Assembly (NCBI RefSeq): GCF_030503735.1
Contig: NZ_CP073096.1
Span: 2,232,001 to 2,296,000, forward strand
Source: Corynebacterium tuberculostearicum
GTDB lineage: Bacteria > Actinomycetota > Actinomycetes > Mycobacteriales > Mycobacteriaceae
Direction: 5' to 3'
DNA length: 64,000 bases
Below, piece by piece: positions 8,802 to 16,821 of the stretch. The notes below the pieces were generated by a model. That model was given only the letters and a program-made list of their open reading frames with translations. It made no database searches and had not been told where the DNA came from. How positions within the stretch are numbered: the first letter of the stretch is position 1; every line of letters begins with the position of its first letter. Position numbers and translations under genes: made by a program.

Positions 8802-9073
8802 TGATTATCCCTCTTCCTAAACCTAGTGACGGATACGGTGGAGATGAAGCCCAAGAGCGCGATGACCAGCATGGCCGAGACCACCGTGGTATTGAGCGAC
8901 CAGCACATGTAGGTAGCCAGCGCGCATTGGAACATCGCGGTAAAGCCGTCCATGCCCACGAGACGGTCCAGTGAGTTGGGGCCGGTGATAATGCGCCAGA
9001 CGGTTATGAGGAAGGAGACCACCAACAGCGCGGCAGCCACCAGCAAAATCGCATTATAGATCTGCGGGTCCAT
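8798..9073 (-). CDS. mrpF: Na+/H+ antiporter subunit F
   Basis: 91 residues, three membrane helices. The conserved WRIITGPNSLDRLVGMDGF stretch in the first loop identifies MrpF. It overlaps mrpE by one base and mrpG by four bases. Confidence 0.92.
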   Translation of the reverse strand: MDPQIYNAILLVAAALLVVSFLITVWRIITGPNSLDRLVGMDGFTAMFQCALATYMCWSLNTTVVSAMLVIALLGFISTVSVTRFRKRDNQ

Positions 9074-9600
9074 TAGGGGTGACTCCTTTCAAAGATTTCA
9101 ATGAATGAGGCCTCCAAATGGGCCACGGCGTTGATCTCGTGCTGGATTTGGGCTTCATCGCGGGCATCGAGGATATGGACGGTGATCATGCGGTTGGCAA
9201 TATCGATATCGGTAACCGTGCCGCCTGGCTGCAGGTTATACAGCGTTACGGCCAGGGATAGGACGAATTCATTATCCAAGCGCATGGGAAGCTCCAAGAT
9301 AGCGGTCTTGGGCACGGGCTGCGGGCGCACGGCCAACCAGCCCACCTTGAGCGAGGCGTAGAACAATTCCCAGAACCACCGGGCCATGAAGGCGATGAGC
9401 TTGCCCCAAGAAACATCGATGTCTGCGATAGGCATGGCCGGCAGCGGCAGGGCAAAGACGATAATAATGCCGATGAGGAGACCGGCCACCACATTGCCCA
9501 CGGTGACCTCTCCCATGAGCATGCACCACATGATGGTCAGCCAGACGATGAACCACGGACGGAAGCGGTGGCGCAGGCCGGAAAAGCGTGCGTTAGTCAT
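9073..9600 (-). CDS. mrpE: Na+/H+ antiporter subunit E
   Basis: 175 residues. Two N-terminal membrane segments (about residues 14-50) precede a soluble C-terminal domain with the MrpE signature LAVTLYNLQPGGTVTDID. The ATG overlaps the end of mrpD by eight bases, which indicates coupled translation. Confidence 0.92.
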   Translation of the reverse strand: MTNARFSGLRHRFRPWFIVWLTIMWCMLMGEVTVGNVVAGLLIGIIIVFALPLPAMPIADIDVSWGKLIAFMARWFWELFYASLKVGWLAVRPQPVPKTAILELPMRLDNEFVLSLAVTLYNLQPGGTVTDIDIANRMITVHILDARDEAQIQHEINAVAHLEASFIEIFERSHP

Positions 9601-11419
9601 CGCTAATATCCTTCCTCTTGGCGGCGTCTGGTGTCTTTACGGTGCCGGAGTGGGACTCGCGGCCGCCGGCTTCCGGGTCGGTGCGTGCATCCAGGCCCGG
9701 CTGGGCGGGTGGCTCCGCCTCCTGGGAGGGATGCCGGCGATTTTCATAGGAATCCGCGCCGCCGGTGTAGCGCTCCTTTTGATTGAGGTGGCGGGTGGGG
9801 TCATCAGCTCTATCGCCCAATACCGCGTACCGATAGATGGACGTATCCTGAGCGGATTCGGCCGCGCGCGAGGTGATGCCCGAGATAGGCCCAGCCAGGA
9901 AGGTAATGGAGGTAGACGCGGCCACCAGCAGGGTAGTAGAGGCGATCATGCCAAAGGGAATCCTGCCCACGTCTTGGCGGGAGGAAAATTCCACCTCATC
10001 GGTGATGTCAGAGAGCGGAGCCGGGCGAGCGAGTGCCACGTTGCCTTCAGGGGCATCGGCGCGGTCGCGTTGGAAGCCCTTGGCCCACACCAGCATCATG
10101 ACGTAGAGAGTAAGCAGGGAGGTAACCACGGCGCCGACGATAAGCACCCAGGCCATCCAGGAATCCTCGTTTGCACCGGCTTCTAGCAAGATAACCTTGC
10201 CCAAAAAGCCCGAGAACGGCGGGATACCACCCAGGTTGATGGCGGGGATGAAATACAAGATTCCAATGAGCGGGGCGGAGTACATCAGCGAGCCCAAACG
10301 GCGCAGCGAAGAGGTGCCGGCCTGGCGCTCGACGAGTCCGACCACCAAAAAGAGCGCGGTTTGCACCAAAATGTGGTGCACGGCGTAGAAGATGGCGCCG
10401 GAAAGCCCTTGCGCGGTACCGAGCGAAACACCGAAGATCATATAGCCAATGTGGCTGACCAGGGTAAAGGACAAAAGGCGCTTAATATCGGACTGCGCGA
10501 TGGCGCCCAAAATTCCCACCAGCATCGTGGCTAGGGCCACCCACATGAGCACGGTATCGAGGCCGCCGGCGGTGAAAATAGAGGAGCGGGCGCGGATGAT
10601 GGCGTAGACACCCACCTTGGTCAGAAGGCCGGCAAAAACCGCAGTGACCAGTGAAGGCGCCGTGGGATACGAGTCCGGCAGCCAGGCGTCCAGCGGAACG
10701 ACGGCCGCCTTAATGCCAAAGGCAACGAGCAGTGTGGCAAAGATCGCGGTGCGGGTGCCTTCCGGGAGGTCCTGCATGCGCTGGCCAATCTGTGCCATGT
10801 TCACGGTGCCTACCGACGAATACACAAAGCCCAGCGCGAGCAAGAAAATCATCGACGAGGCCATGGATACCATCACGTATCCCACACCAGCGCGCACGCG
10901 GCTGGCCGAGGCACCCAAGGTCAACAGCACATACGATGCGACGAGGAAGACCTCAAACCCCACGTAGAGGTTGAAGAGGTCGCCGGCCAGGAAGGAGATA
11001 TTTACGCCCATGGTCAGCAACATGTAGGTGGGCAAGAATACGGCCACCGGCTCGTCTTTGGTGCCATCGCGCACACCCTGGGAGATGGCGTACCAAATGA
11101 CAGAAAAGAGCACCACGGATGAGGTAAAGAGCATCACCGCAGAGAGGCGATCTGCCACTAGCGTGATGCCCACTGGGGCGTCCCAGCCGCCCACCTGCAG
11201 TGTTTGAATACCCTCAAAATCCGCAATGAGGATCAACACGGCGTTGACTACCGCCGTTATAAGCAGCGAGAAAAATACGATTTGGCGCTGCGCATTGGGC
11301 ACGCGGGAAAAGATCAAGGCGAGCGCTGCGGCTATCGCTGGGATGATGATGGGCAGGGGAATGAGGTAGCCGATGTAGGGAAAGAGGGCATCGACAAGCG
11401 GCTGCATGGTCTCACTCAT
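9593..11419 (-). CDS. mrpD: Na+/H+ antiporter subunit D (proton-pumping NuoN/L-like)
   Basis: 608 residues, about 14 membrane helices. It is homologous to complex I antiporter-like subunits: GDLFNLYVGFEVFLVASYVLL carries the conserved Glu of helix 5, and AAVVPLDAWLPDSYPTAPS carries the helix 7 region. LLSFTLVSHIGYMIFG follows. The last ~130 residues are a soluble acidic tail, longer than in Bacillus MrpD (about 490 residues). The protein provides one of the two proton-translocating modules of the complex. Confidence 0.92.
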   Translation of the reverse strand: MSETMQPLVDALFPYIGYLIPLPIIIPAIAAALALIFSRVPNAQRQIVFFSLLITAVVNAVLILIADFEGIQTLQVGGWDAPVGITLVADRLSAVMLFTSSVVLFSVIWYAISQGVRDGTKDEPVAVFLPTYMLLTMGVNISFLAGDLFNLYVGFEVFLVASYVLLTLGASASRVRAGVGYVMVSMASSMIFLLALGFVYSSVGTVNMAQIGQRMQDLPEGTRTAIFATLLVAFGIKAAVVPLDAWLPDSYPTAPSLVTAVFAGLLTKVGVYAIIRARSSIFTAGGLDTVLMWVALATMLVGILGAIAQSDIKRLLSFTLVSHIGYMIFGVSLGTAQGLSGAIFYAVHHILVQTALFLVVGLVERQAGTSSLRRLGSLMYSAPLIGILYFIPAINLGGIPPFSGFLGKVILLEAGANEDSWMAWVLIVGAVVTSLLTLYVMMLVWAKGFQRDRADAPEGNVALARPAPLSDITDEVEFSSRQDVGRIPFGMIASTTLLVAASTSITFLAGPISGITSRAAESAQDTSIYRYAVLGDRADDPTRHLNQKERYTGGADSYENRRHPSQEAEPPAQPGLDARTDPEAGGRESHSGTVKTPDAAKRKDISDD

Positions 11420-11912
11420 CGTGGGCCCCCTTTACAGGCTCTTCAAAGGACTCTGGACCGAAGTTATCGCCTTCTTTGGTTGCGCGGCCCGTCGCGGGAT
11501 CGTTGGAGGCATCGTGATCTGGGCTTGCGGCCGCATTGCCAGGGCGTGCAGCCTTGGCGGCAATGGCGGTATCCTCCGCGTCATCCTCAATGACATCGTC
11601 CGTGCGGTAGCGGTACTGGCGGTAGGCCAAGGTCAGAATGAAGGCTGTCAGAGCCATGGAAATGACGATGGCGGTAAGGATCATCGCTTGGGCGAGGGGA
11701 TCTGCAATCTCGGCGCCAAACGGCTCCGATTCGCGGCCATCGATGGGCGGGGAACCGGCCGAGCCGCCTGCCTGCAGCAGGAAGAGGTTGGCACCGTTGC
11801 CCAAGAGTAAAAGGCCCAGCAGCATTTTGGTCATGGCGCGGTCTAGCAGCAGGTAGATGCCCGCGGCTACGAGCACGCCGGCGGCGAGCAGGAGGAAGAG
11901 ATTGGCTTCCAT
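11412..11912 (-). CDS. mrpC: Na+/H+ antiporter subunit C (NuoK-like)
   Basis: 166 residues. The NuoK-like core has three membrane segments, with LLLLGNGANLFLLQAGG as the conserved second segment. A ~55-residue hydrophilic tail follows. It overlaps mrpD by eight bases, and its ATG abuts the mrpA stop. Confidence 0.92.
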   Translation of the reverse strand: MEANLFLLLAAGVLVAAGIYLLLDRAMTKMLLGLLLLGNGANLFLLQAGGSAGSPPIDGRESEPFGAEIADPLAQAMILTAIVISMALTAFILTLAYRQYRYRTDDVIEDDAEDTAIAAKAARPGNAAASPDHDASNDPATGRATKEGDNFGPESFEEPVKGAHDE

Positions 11913-14894
11913 TTACTTCTCCTTTCCTGTCGTAGCGGCTGTGCTTGCCGTGGTGGCTTGTTTCTTTTCCTTGCGTTGCGCCCGTTGCGCTTTCTGCTTG
12001 GCGGTGCGTTGGCGTTGCTGGCGGGCCAGCGAGCGGGCGCGGTCGCGGGCGCGCTGCTTGCGCATATCCTCTTCTTCATCCAGCTTTGCGCCCAAGGAAC
12101 TGAGTATGTAGAGCGTAAGGCCGATGACGATGAGGTAGACGCCCGCATCAAAGACCAACGCCGAAGGCAGCGATACCGCGCCGATGAGCGGGATCTCTGG
12201 TGAGGTATACCCACTGGTTAGCGGAGGGTGGCCAAAGAACATTGGGGCCACCACGGCCACCGCGGATAGGAAGAGTCCGGTGCCCATGGTGCGGCCGGCG
12301 TCGATAGGCAGGGTTTCATCCAGCTCTGCGCGCCCGCCGGCCAGGTAGCGCAGGATAAGAGCTAAGGCGGCGACGAGTCCACCGGCGAAGCCGCCACCCG
12401 GTGCATTATGGCCTGCGAAGAAGAAATAGAAGGAAATCGCGACCATAGACGGGAAGAGTACGCGGGTAGAGACATCGATCATCAGCGAGCGGTTGAGTGC
12501 CTGCTCTGATTCCACGCCGGCCGCCAGCCAGCGCCGCCCAGTAACCTGCAGGGTGGGGCGGCGGCTCGCGCGGGCGAAGGACTGGGTGCGATAAATCAGC
12601 GAGGCCACGCCCAGCGCGGCGATGATAATGACGGTGATCTCGCCAAAGGTATCCCATGCGCGCAGGTCCACCAGCAAGACATTGACGGTATTGGCGCCGT
12701 GGCCAATCTCCTTGGCCAGATCGGGCATGAACTCAGAGATGGGCTTGGACTGGCGCGCGTTGATGGCAAACATCGCCACCACGGTTACCGTCAGGCCCGT
12801 GCCCACCGAAAGCCACGCGCGCAGGCGCCCCATCTTGGGATCCTGCTTCCACTCGGTGGAGGCCGGCATGCGGCGCAGCACCAGCATGAAAAGAACCATG
12901 ACGATGGTCTCCGTCAGCAGCTGGGTAAGCGCTAAGTCCGGCGCGCCGTGCAGGGCAAAAATGAAGGAAAGCGTATAGCCGGTTACGCCAACGATAATGA
13001 CGGCGGACAAGCGATTATCGGTTACCGTAGCGGCCACAGCGGCCACCATGATGATGAAGGCGGCCACGATCTGCCAGGGATTTTCTGCCACGATCATGCG
13101 GATATCGGTCAGGTCACCTTTAATGAGCATAGCTAGCGGCAGCAGCATCAACGTGGCAAAGATAACCGTCAAGTTCAGCTGCAGGGAACCGCGCTGCGTG
13201 GTTGCCGTCGTGTGCAGCGAAAGCTTGCGCAGGTGAGCAATGACCGAATCATAGGCATCATCCGCATTTCCCAGAGCGGGGTAGGAGAATTGCCATTTGG
13301 CCAGCACCTGCCGTTGCCAGTGCAGGACGATACCGGCAACGATGATGAGCGCCGAAAGGCCCAGTGCCACGCTAAAGCCATGCCACAAAGCCAGTTCGCT
13401 ATGTGGTTTGGGGCCGAAGATGGAATTGAGGTGCTGGTCAAACGCTGCTGAGAGTGGCTTGGGGAATACGCCGAGCGCCACAGTTAAAGCAGTGAGCACG
13501 GCGGGGGAGAGCCAAAGCCCGATGCTGACGGGATGCATCTTAGCGACGGCCTCTGCTGGCTCCGCGCCATTAATCTCCTTCTTCGTGGCAAAGGCACCCC
13601 ACAGAAAAAGCATTGTATAGGCCATGGTGAGGATAGAACCGATGACGTAGGCCACCAGCATCATATTGCGCGGCATGCCTGCCAGAAGCTCCTCATGCAT
13701 GGTGGCCTCCAGCACTGCTTCCTTGGCCACGAAGCCAAAAAGGGGCGGCACGCCGGCCATAGAAAACCCAGAAATGATCGCAATGCCGAAGAGGAACGGC
13801 TCCTTGCGCCCAAGCCCCGATAGCTTGGTGATGTCCCTCGTGCCCCAGCAATGGTCGATCGCGCCGACGACCATGAAGAGTGCGGCCTTGAATAGCGAGT
13901 GCGCAAAGGTCAGCGCTAGGCCGGCCTGCATGGCCTCGCGCGAGCCCACGGCCGCGATGGAGGTAATAAAGCCCAGCTGGGAGACGGTGCCATAGGCCAA
14001 GACCAGCTTCAGGTCCCGCTGCTTGAGGGCCATCCATCCACCTAGCAGCATGGTAAATACGCCGAGGGAAATGACTACCACATGCCAAGTGGCGACCTCA
14101 TACATTGAGGGTGCTAAGCGCGCGACCAAATAGATTCCGGCCTTTACCATGGCTGCTGAGTGCAGGTAGGCCGAGACCGGCGTCGGTGCCGCCATGGCTC
14201 CGGGCAGCCAGAAGTGTGCCGGCACGATAGCGGACTTGGTTAGCGCGCCGACCAAGATGAGCACGATAGCTACCGTCACGTAGGGCGTCTGTGCAAAGTG
14301 CTCATAGGCCGCGATTTCACTAAAGGTCCACGCCCCAGTTTGTCGTCCGAGCAAGATGATGCCCATGAGCATGGATAGTCCGCCCAGCGCGGTGACCATG
14401 AGCGCTTTCTGTGCGGCGCGGCGGGATGAGGCACGCTCCGCGTAGTAGCTGACCAAGAGATAGGACAGCACGGAGGTAATCTCCCAAAACACATACATCA
14501 GCAGGAAGCTATCCGCGGCCACCAGCCCAAACATGGCGGTGGCAAAGCCCACCATTTGCGCGGCGAACATAGCTAAGCGGCGCCGCGTGCCATCGAAGTA
14601 GCCCCAGCAATACACCAGCACCAGTGCGCCCATGCCCAAAATGATCAGGCTAAAAAGGGCCCCCAAACCGTCTAGGTGCAGGTCAAAACTGAGGTTGGCG
14701 GACGGCATCCAAGCCACGGTGTAGTCCACACCGCCGCCGTCCTTGAACGTTCCGCGCAGAAAATGCGCGAGCGTCCACACGAACCCTGCGGCGGGAACTA
14801 GCGCCAGAAATCCAAAAGCCGGGCGCCCCATCCGCATGATGAGTAACGGTGCGGCCACGGTCGCGGCGATGAGAGCACCCAGAAGTAATAGCAC
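11913..14894 (-). CDS. mrpA: Na+/H+ antiporter subunit A with fused subunit B domain
   Basis: About 993 residues from the proposed GTG at 14892-14894. The N-terminal part is the NuoL-like antiporter (HLDGLGALFSLIILGMGALV, MYVFWEITSVLSYLLVSYY, HSAAMVKAGIYLVARL). The C-terminal ~170 residues are an MnhB domain (LIDVSTRVLFPSMVAISFYFFFAGHNAPGGGFAGGL), so mrpB is fused and absent as a gene. The tail is Lys/Arg/Gln-rich. The frame stays open to an ATG at 14987, but those 31 extra residues are Cys/Gly/Ser-rich and do not resemble MrpA. An AAGGAG lies 13 bases before the GTG, a long but usable spacing. It exchanges Na+/Li+ or K+ for protons and supports salt and pH tolerance. Confidence 0.88.
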   Translation of the reverse strand: MLLLLGALIAATVAAPLLIMRMGRPAFGFLALVPAAGFVWTLAHFLRGTFKDGGGVDYTVAWMPSANLSFDLHLDGLGALFSLIILGMGALVLVYCWGYFDGTRRRLAMFAAQMVGFATAMFGLVAADSFLLMYVFWEITSVLSYLLVSYYAERASSRRAAQKALMVTALGGLSMLMGIILLGRQTGAWTFSEIAAYEHFAQTPYVTVAIVLILVGALTKSAIVPAHFWLPGAMAAPTPVSAYLHSAAMVKAGIYLVARLAPSMYEVATWHVVVISLGVFTMLLGGWMALKQRDLKLVLAYGTVSQLGFITSIAAVGSREAMQAGLALTFAHSLFKAALFMVVGAIDHCWGTRDITKLSGLGRKEPFLFGIAIISGFSMAGVPPLFGFVAKEAVLEATMHEELLAGMPRNMMLVAYVIGSILTMAYTMLFLWGAFATKKEINGAEPAEAVAKMHPVSIGLWLSPAVLTALTVALGVFPKPLSAAFDQHLNSIFGPKPHSELALWHGFSVALGLSALIIVAGIVLHWQRQVLAKWQFSYPALGNADDAYDSVIAHLRKLSLHTTATTQRGSLQLNLTVIFATLMLLPLAMLIKGDLTDIRMIVAENPWQIVAAFIIMVAAVAATVTDNRLSAVIIVGVTGYTLSFIFALHGAPDLALTQLLTETIVMVLFMLVLRRMPASTEWKQDPKMGRLRAWLSVGTGLTVTVVAMFAINARQSKPISEFMPDLAKEIGHGANTVNVLLVDLRAWDTFGEITVIIIAALGVASLIYRTQSFARASRRPTLQVTGRRWLAAGVESEQALNRSLMIDVSTRVLFPSMVAISFYFFFAGHNAPGGGFAGGLVAALALILRYLAGGRAELDETLPIDAGRTMGTGLFLSAVAVVAPMFFGHPPLTSGYTSPEIPLIGAVSLPSALVFDAGVYLIVIGLTLYILSSLGAKLDEEEDMRKQRARDRARSLARQQRQRTAKQKAQRAQRKEKKQATTASTAATTGKEK

Positions 14895-15140
14895 GTTGGT
14901 TTCTGCGCTCCTTATGGTTGTGTCAAGTTCTCCTGCCCCGCTGCCGCGAACACCACAAACACCACAACTGCTGAGAGGCGAGAACATTCACGTGCCGCGC
15001 GCTGTTGAGTACGCTGCGGCGGCACGATGCAAGCAACATGGCCGAGCGCGGGGCCAACTTTCTGCTACTTTACCGGTTTTTCTACGGCTCCGAAAGGATT
15101 ATTTTTATGCACTGTATTATATGGGGCCATTTCGCGGCAT
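14895..15140 (-). promoter_or_regulatory. Intergenic region upstream of the mrp operon with a TATAAT -10 box
   Basis: No convincing gene lies here. Reading leftward toward mrpA, a perfect TATAAT occurs at 15121-15116, about 220 bases before the GTG start. The matching -35 position is CTTTAT, a poor match. A second candidate, TTGACA, lies near 14925-14930 and has no good -10 partner. If the TATAAT is used, the operon has a long untranslated leader. The rest of the stretch shows no clear structure. Confidence 0.4.
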
Positions 15141-15168
15141 AAAGAAACCCCGCACTCAGAGTGCGGGG
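15141..15168 (-). terminator. Terminator of the M20 peptidase gene
   Basis: CCCCGCACT (15148-15156) and AGTGCGGGG (15160-15168) form a perfect 9-bp stem with a 3-base loop. On the leftward strand the stem is followed by TTTCTTT. It lies 58 bases past the end of the M20 peptidase gene. Confidence 0.85.
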
Positions 15169-15225
15169 TAAGCCGCGTCAACCGTGGCGGCAGGCAGAGC
15201 CCAAGCTGGACCTAGGGGTTCAGCC

Positions 15226-16593
15226 TTAGGCGTAGCGCTGCAGGAAGAGCGCCTCCGCGGCGGCGATATTCTCGATCTCCGTGGGATCCACAGACTCATT
15301 GGCGGAGTGGATGGTGCACTTGGGCTCTTCCACGCCGTAGAGGGCGATCTCCGCGTTCGGGTGAGCTTCTTGTAGCTCGGTGGTCAGCGGAATGGAGCCG
15401 CCCATGCCCTGTGCGGCCGTTTCCTTGCCATAAGCCTCAGATAGGCACTCGCCCAGCAGGGCAGCGGCTGGCTTTTCGGGATTAGTGGCAAAGCCAGCGT
15501 TGGATTCCAGTACCTCGGCCTTGACGTGTGCGCCCCAGGGGGTGTGGGAACGCAGGTGCTCACAGACGGCGTCGGCAATCGCAGCGGCATCGGCACCGGC
15601 TGGAACGCGCAGGTTGAGCTGGGCGGAAGCGGTGGCAGGCACGGCATTGACCGCCTCCGAAACTGGGGTGGAGGTAAAGCCAGTGACCGTAATGGCCGGG
15701 CGGGACCAGACCATATTGGCCACCGGGGTGGCGCCAGCGGGATCCTCCTCACCCATGATCTTGGTGCCCTCCAGCAGCTGCGCATCGGCGCGGAAGGCCT
15801 CGGCCGGGTACTCCTGGCCAGACCACTCGGCGGTGGTATCTACGCCATCGATAACGGTGCGGCCGTATCCATCGGAGAGGGAATCAATGGCGCGCATCAG
15901 CGCCTTCGCAGCATCCGGTGCCGCGCCGCCGAACTGGCCGGAGTGAACGGCGGAGGCAAGCGTATCGACCTGCACGCCAATCTGTGCGCCGCCGCGTAGG
16001 GAGGTGGTCAAGGTGGGCTGGCCCACGGCGGAGTTGCCGGCATCGGCGATGAGGATGGCGTCGGCCGCAAAAAGCTCTGGACGATCCTTAATGAGCTGGG
16101 ATAGGCCCTCACCTCCGCGCTCCTCGGAGCCTTCGATGAGGTACTTCAGGTTAACCTTGGTGCCGCCATTATTGTCTACCGCGCGCAGGGCCGCCAAGTG
16201 CATGGCTACATTGCCCTTGCAATCGGCGGCGCCGCGGCCGTACCAGCGGGTGGAACCATCGGCGGCCTGGCGCTCGCTAAGGGTAAAGGGATCGGATTCC
16301 CAGGCCTCGCGATTGCCGGCCGGCACCACGTCATAGTGGGAGTAAAGCAGCACCGTCTTTGCGCCTTCATCGCCCTTGCGCTCGCCCAAGATGGCGGTGG
16401 AACCATCGGCCGTGGTGATGGTCTCCACACTCACGCCGGCCTCTTCCAGTGCGGATTTTACCCACTGGCTAGCGCCCTTGGTCTGGTCCTCCAAGCCCTC
16501 CTCGTTGTGGACGGAGTTGAAGGATACCAGCTCGCTGAGCTGGCGGAAGATGGTCTCGCGATCGTTGCGGATGCTTTCATTAAGTGCAGTCAT
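15226..16593 (-). CDS. M20 family metallopeptidase (dipeptidase)
   Basis: 455 residues from the ATG at 16591-16593 (MTALNESIRND). The frame extends 13 codons further, to 16632, but that extension has no family-like sequence. Metal-site motifs are SHYDVVPAG (His, Asp), WYGRGAADCKGNVA (bridging Asp), IEGSEERGGEG (catalytic Glu-Glu), and a terminal IHSANESVD carrying the last His ligand. It has the dimerisation-domain insertion of dipeptidase-type M20 enzymes. It probably hydrolyses di- or tripeptides in the cytoplasm, which fits the divergent oligopeptide transporter next to it. Confidence 0.88.
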   Translation of the reverse strand: MTALNESIRNDRETIFRQLSELVSFNSVHNEEGLEDQTKGASQWVKSALEEAGVSVETITTADGSTAILGERKGDEGAKTVLLYSHYDVVPAGNREAWESDPFTLSERQAADGSTRWYGRGAADCKGNVAMHLAALRAVDNNGGTKVNLKYLIEGSEERGGEGLSQLIKDRPELFAADAILIADAGNSAVGQPTLTTSLRGGAQIGVQVDTLASAVHSGQFGGAAPDAAKALMRAIDSLSDGYGRTVIDGVDTTAEWSGQEYPAEAFRADAQLLEGTKIMGEEDPAGATPVANMVWSRPAITVTGFTSTPVSEAVNAVPATASAQLNLRVPAGADAAAIADAVCEHLRSHTPWGAHVKAEVLESNAGFATNPEKPAAALLGECLSEAYGKETAAQGMGGSIPLTTELQEAHPNAEIALYGVEEPKCTIHSANESVDPTEIENIAAAEALFLQRYA

Positions 16594-16708
16594 GCCCTCT
16601 ACGGTACCCGCCTGCCCCAAGCTATAGAGCAACCGGAATAGGAAAACACCGGGGTAGTGAACTAAAATTTATGCATTCCACCCTGTGCGGATTCTGCCCG
16701 TTCGGACA

Positions 16709-16750
16709 TAAACCGGGACTAAAACCGGAGTGAAACGGGCGAAAACGGAC
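16709..16750 (+). repeat. Four helically phased AAAC(C)GG direct repeats upstream of the OPT gene
   Basis: The GG of AAACCGG/AAACGG occurs at 16715, 16727, 16737 and 16747, spacings of 12, 10 and 10 bases. The array lies 72 bases upstream of the OPT transporter start, in the divergent region shared with the M20 peptidase. Phased short repeats of this type can bind an activator on one face of the helix; that role is inference. Confidence 0.4.
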
Positions 16751-16821
16751 GTTGTTGGCTGCGGCCTGCTACGCGGGGTGAGACAAGAAACTTTCATAGC
16801 CGAGAATAGAAAGGACCTGGC

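Noticed and set aside
14895..14987. N-terminal extension of MrpA to an ATG at 14987
   Set aside because: The extra 31 residues are Cys/Gly/Ser/Arg-rich and not membrane-like; the GTG at 14892-14894 gives the expected start in the first membrane helix.
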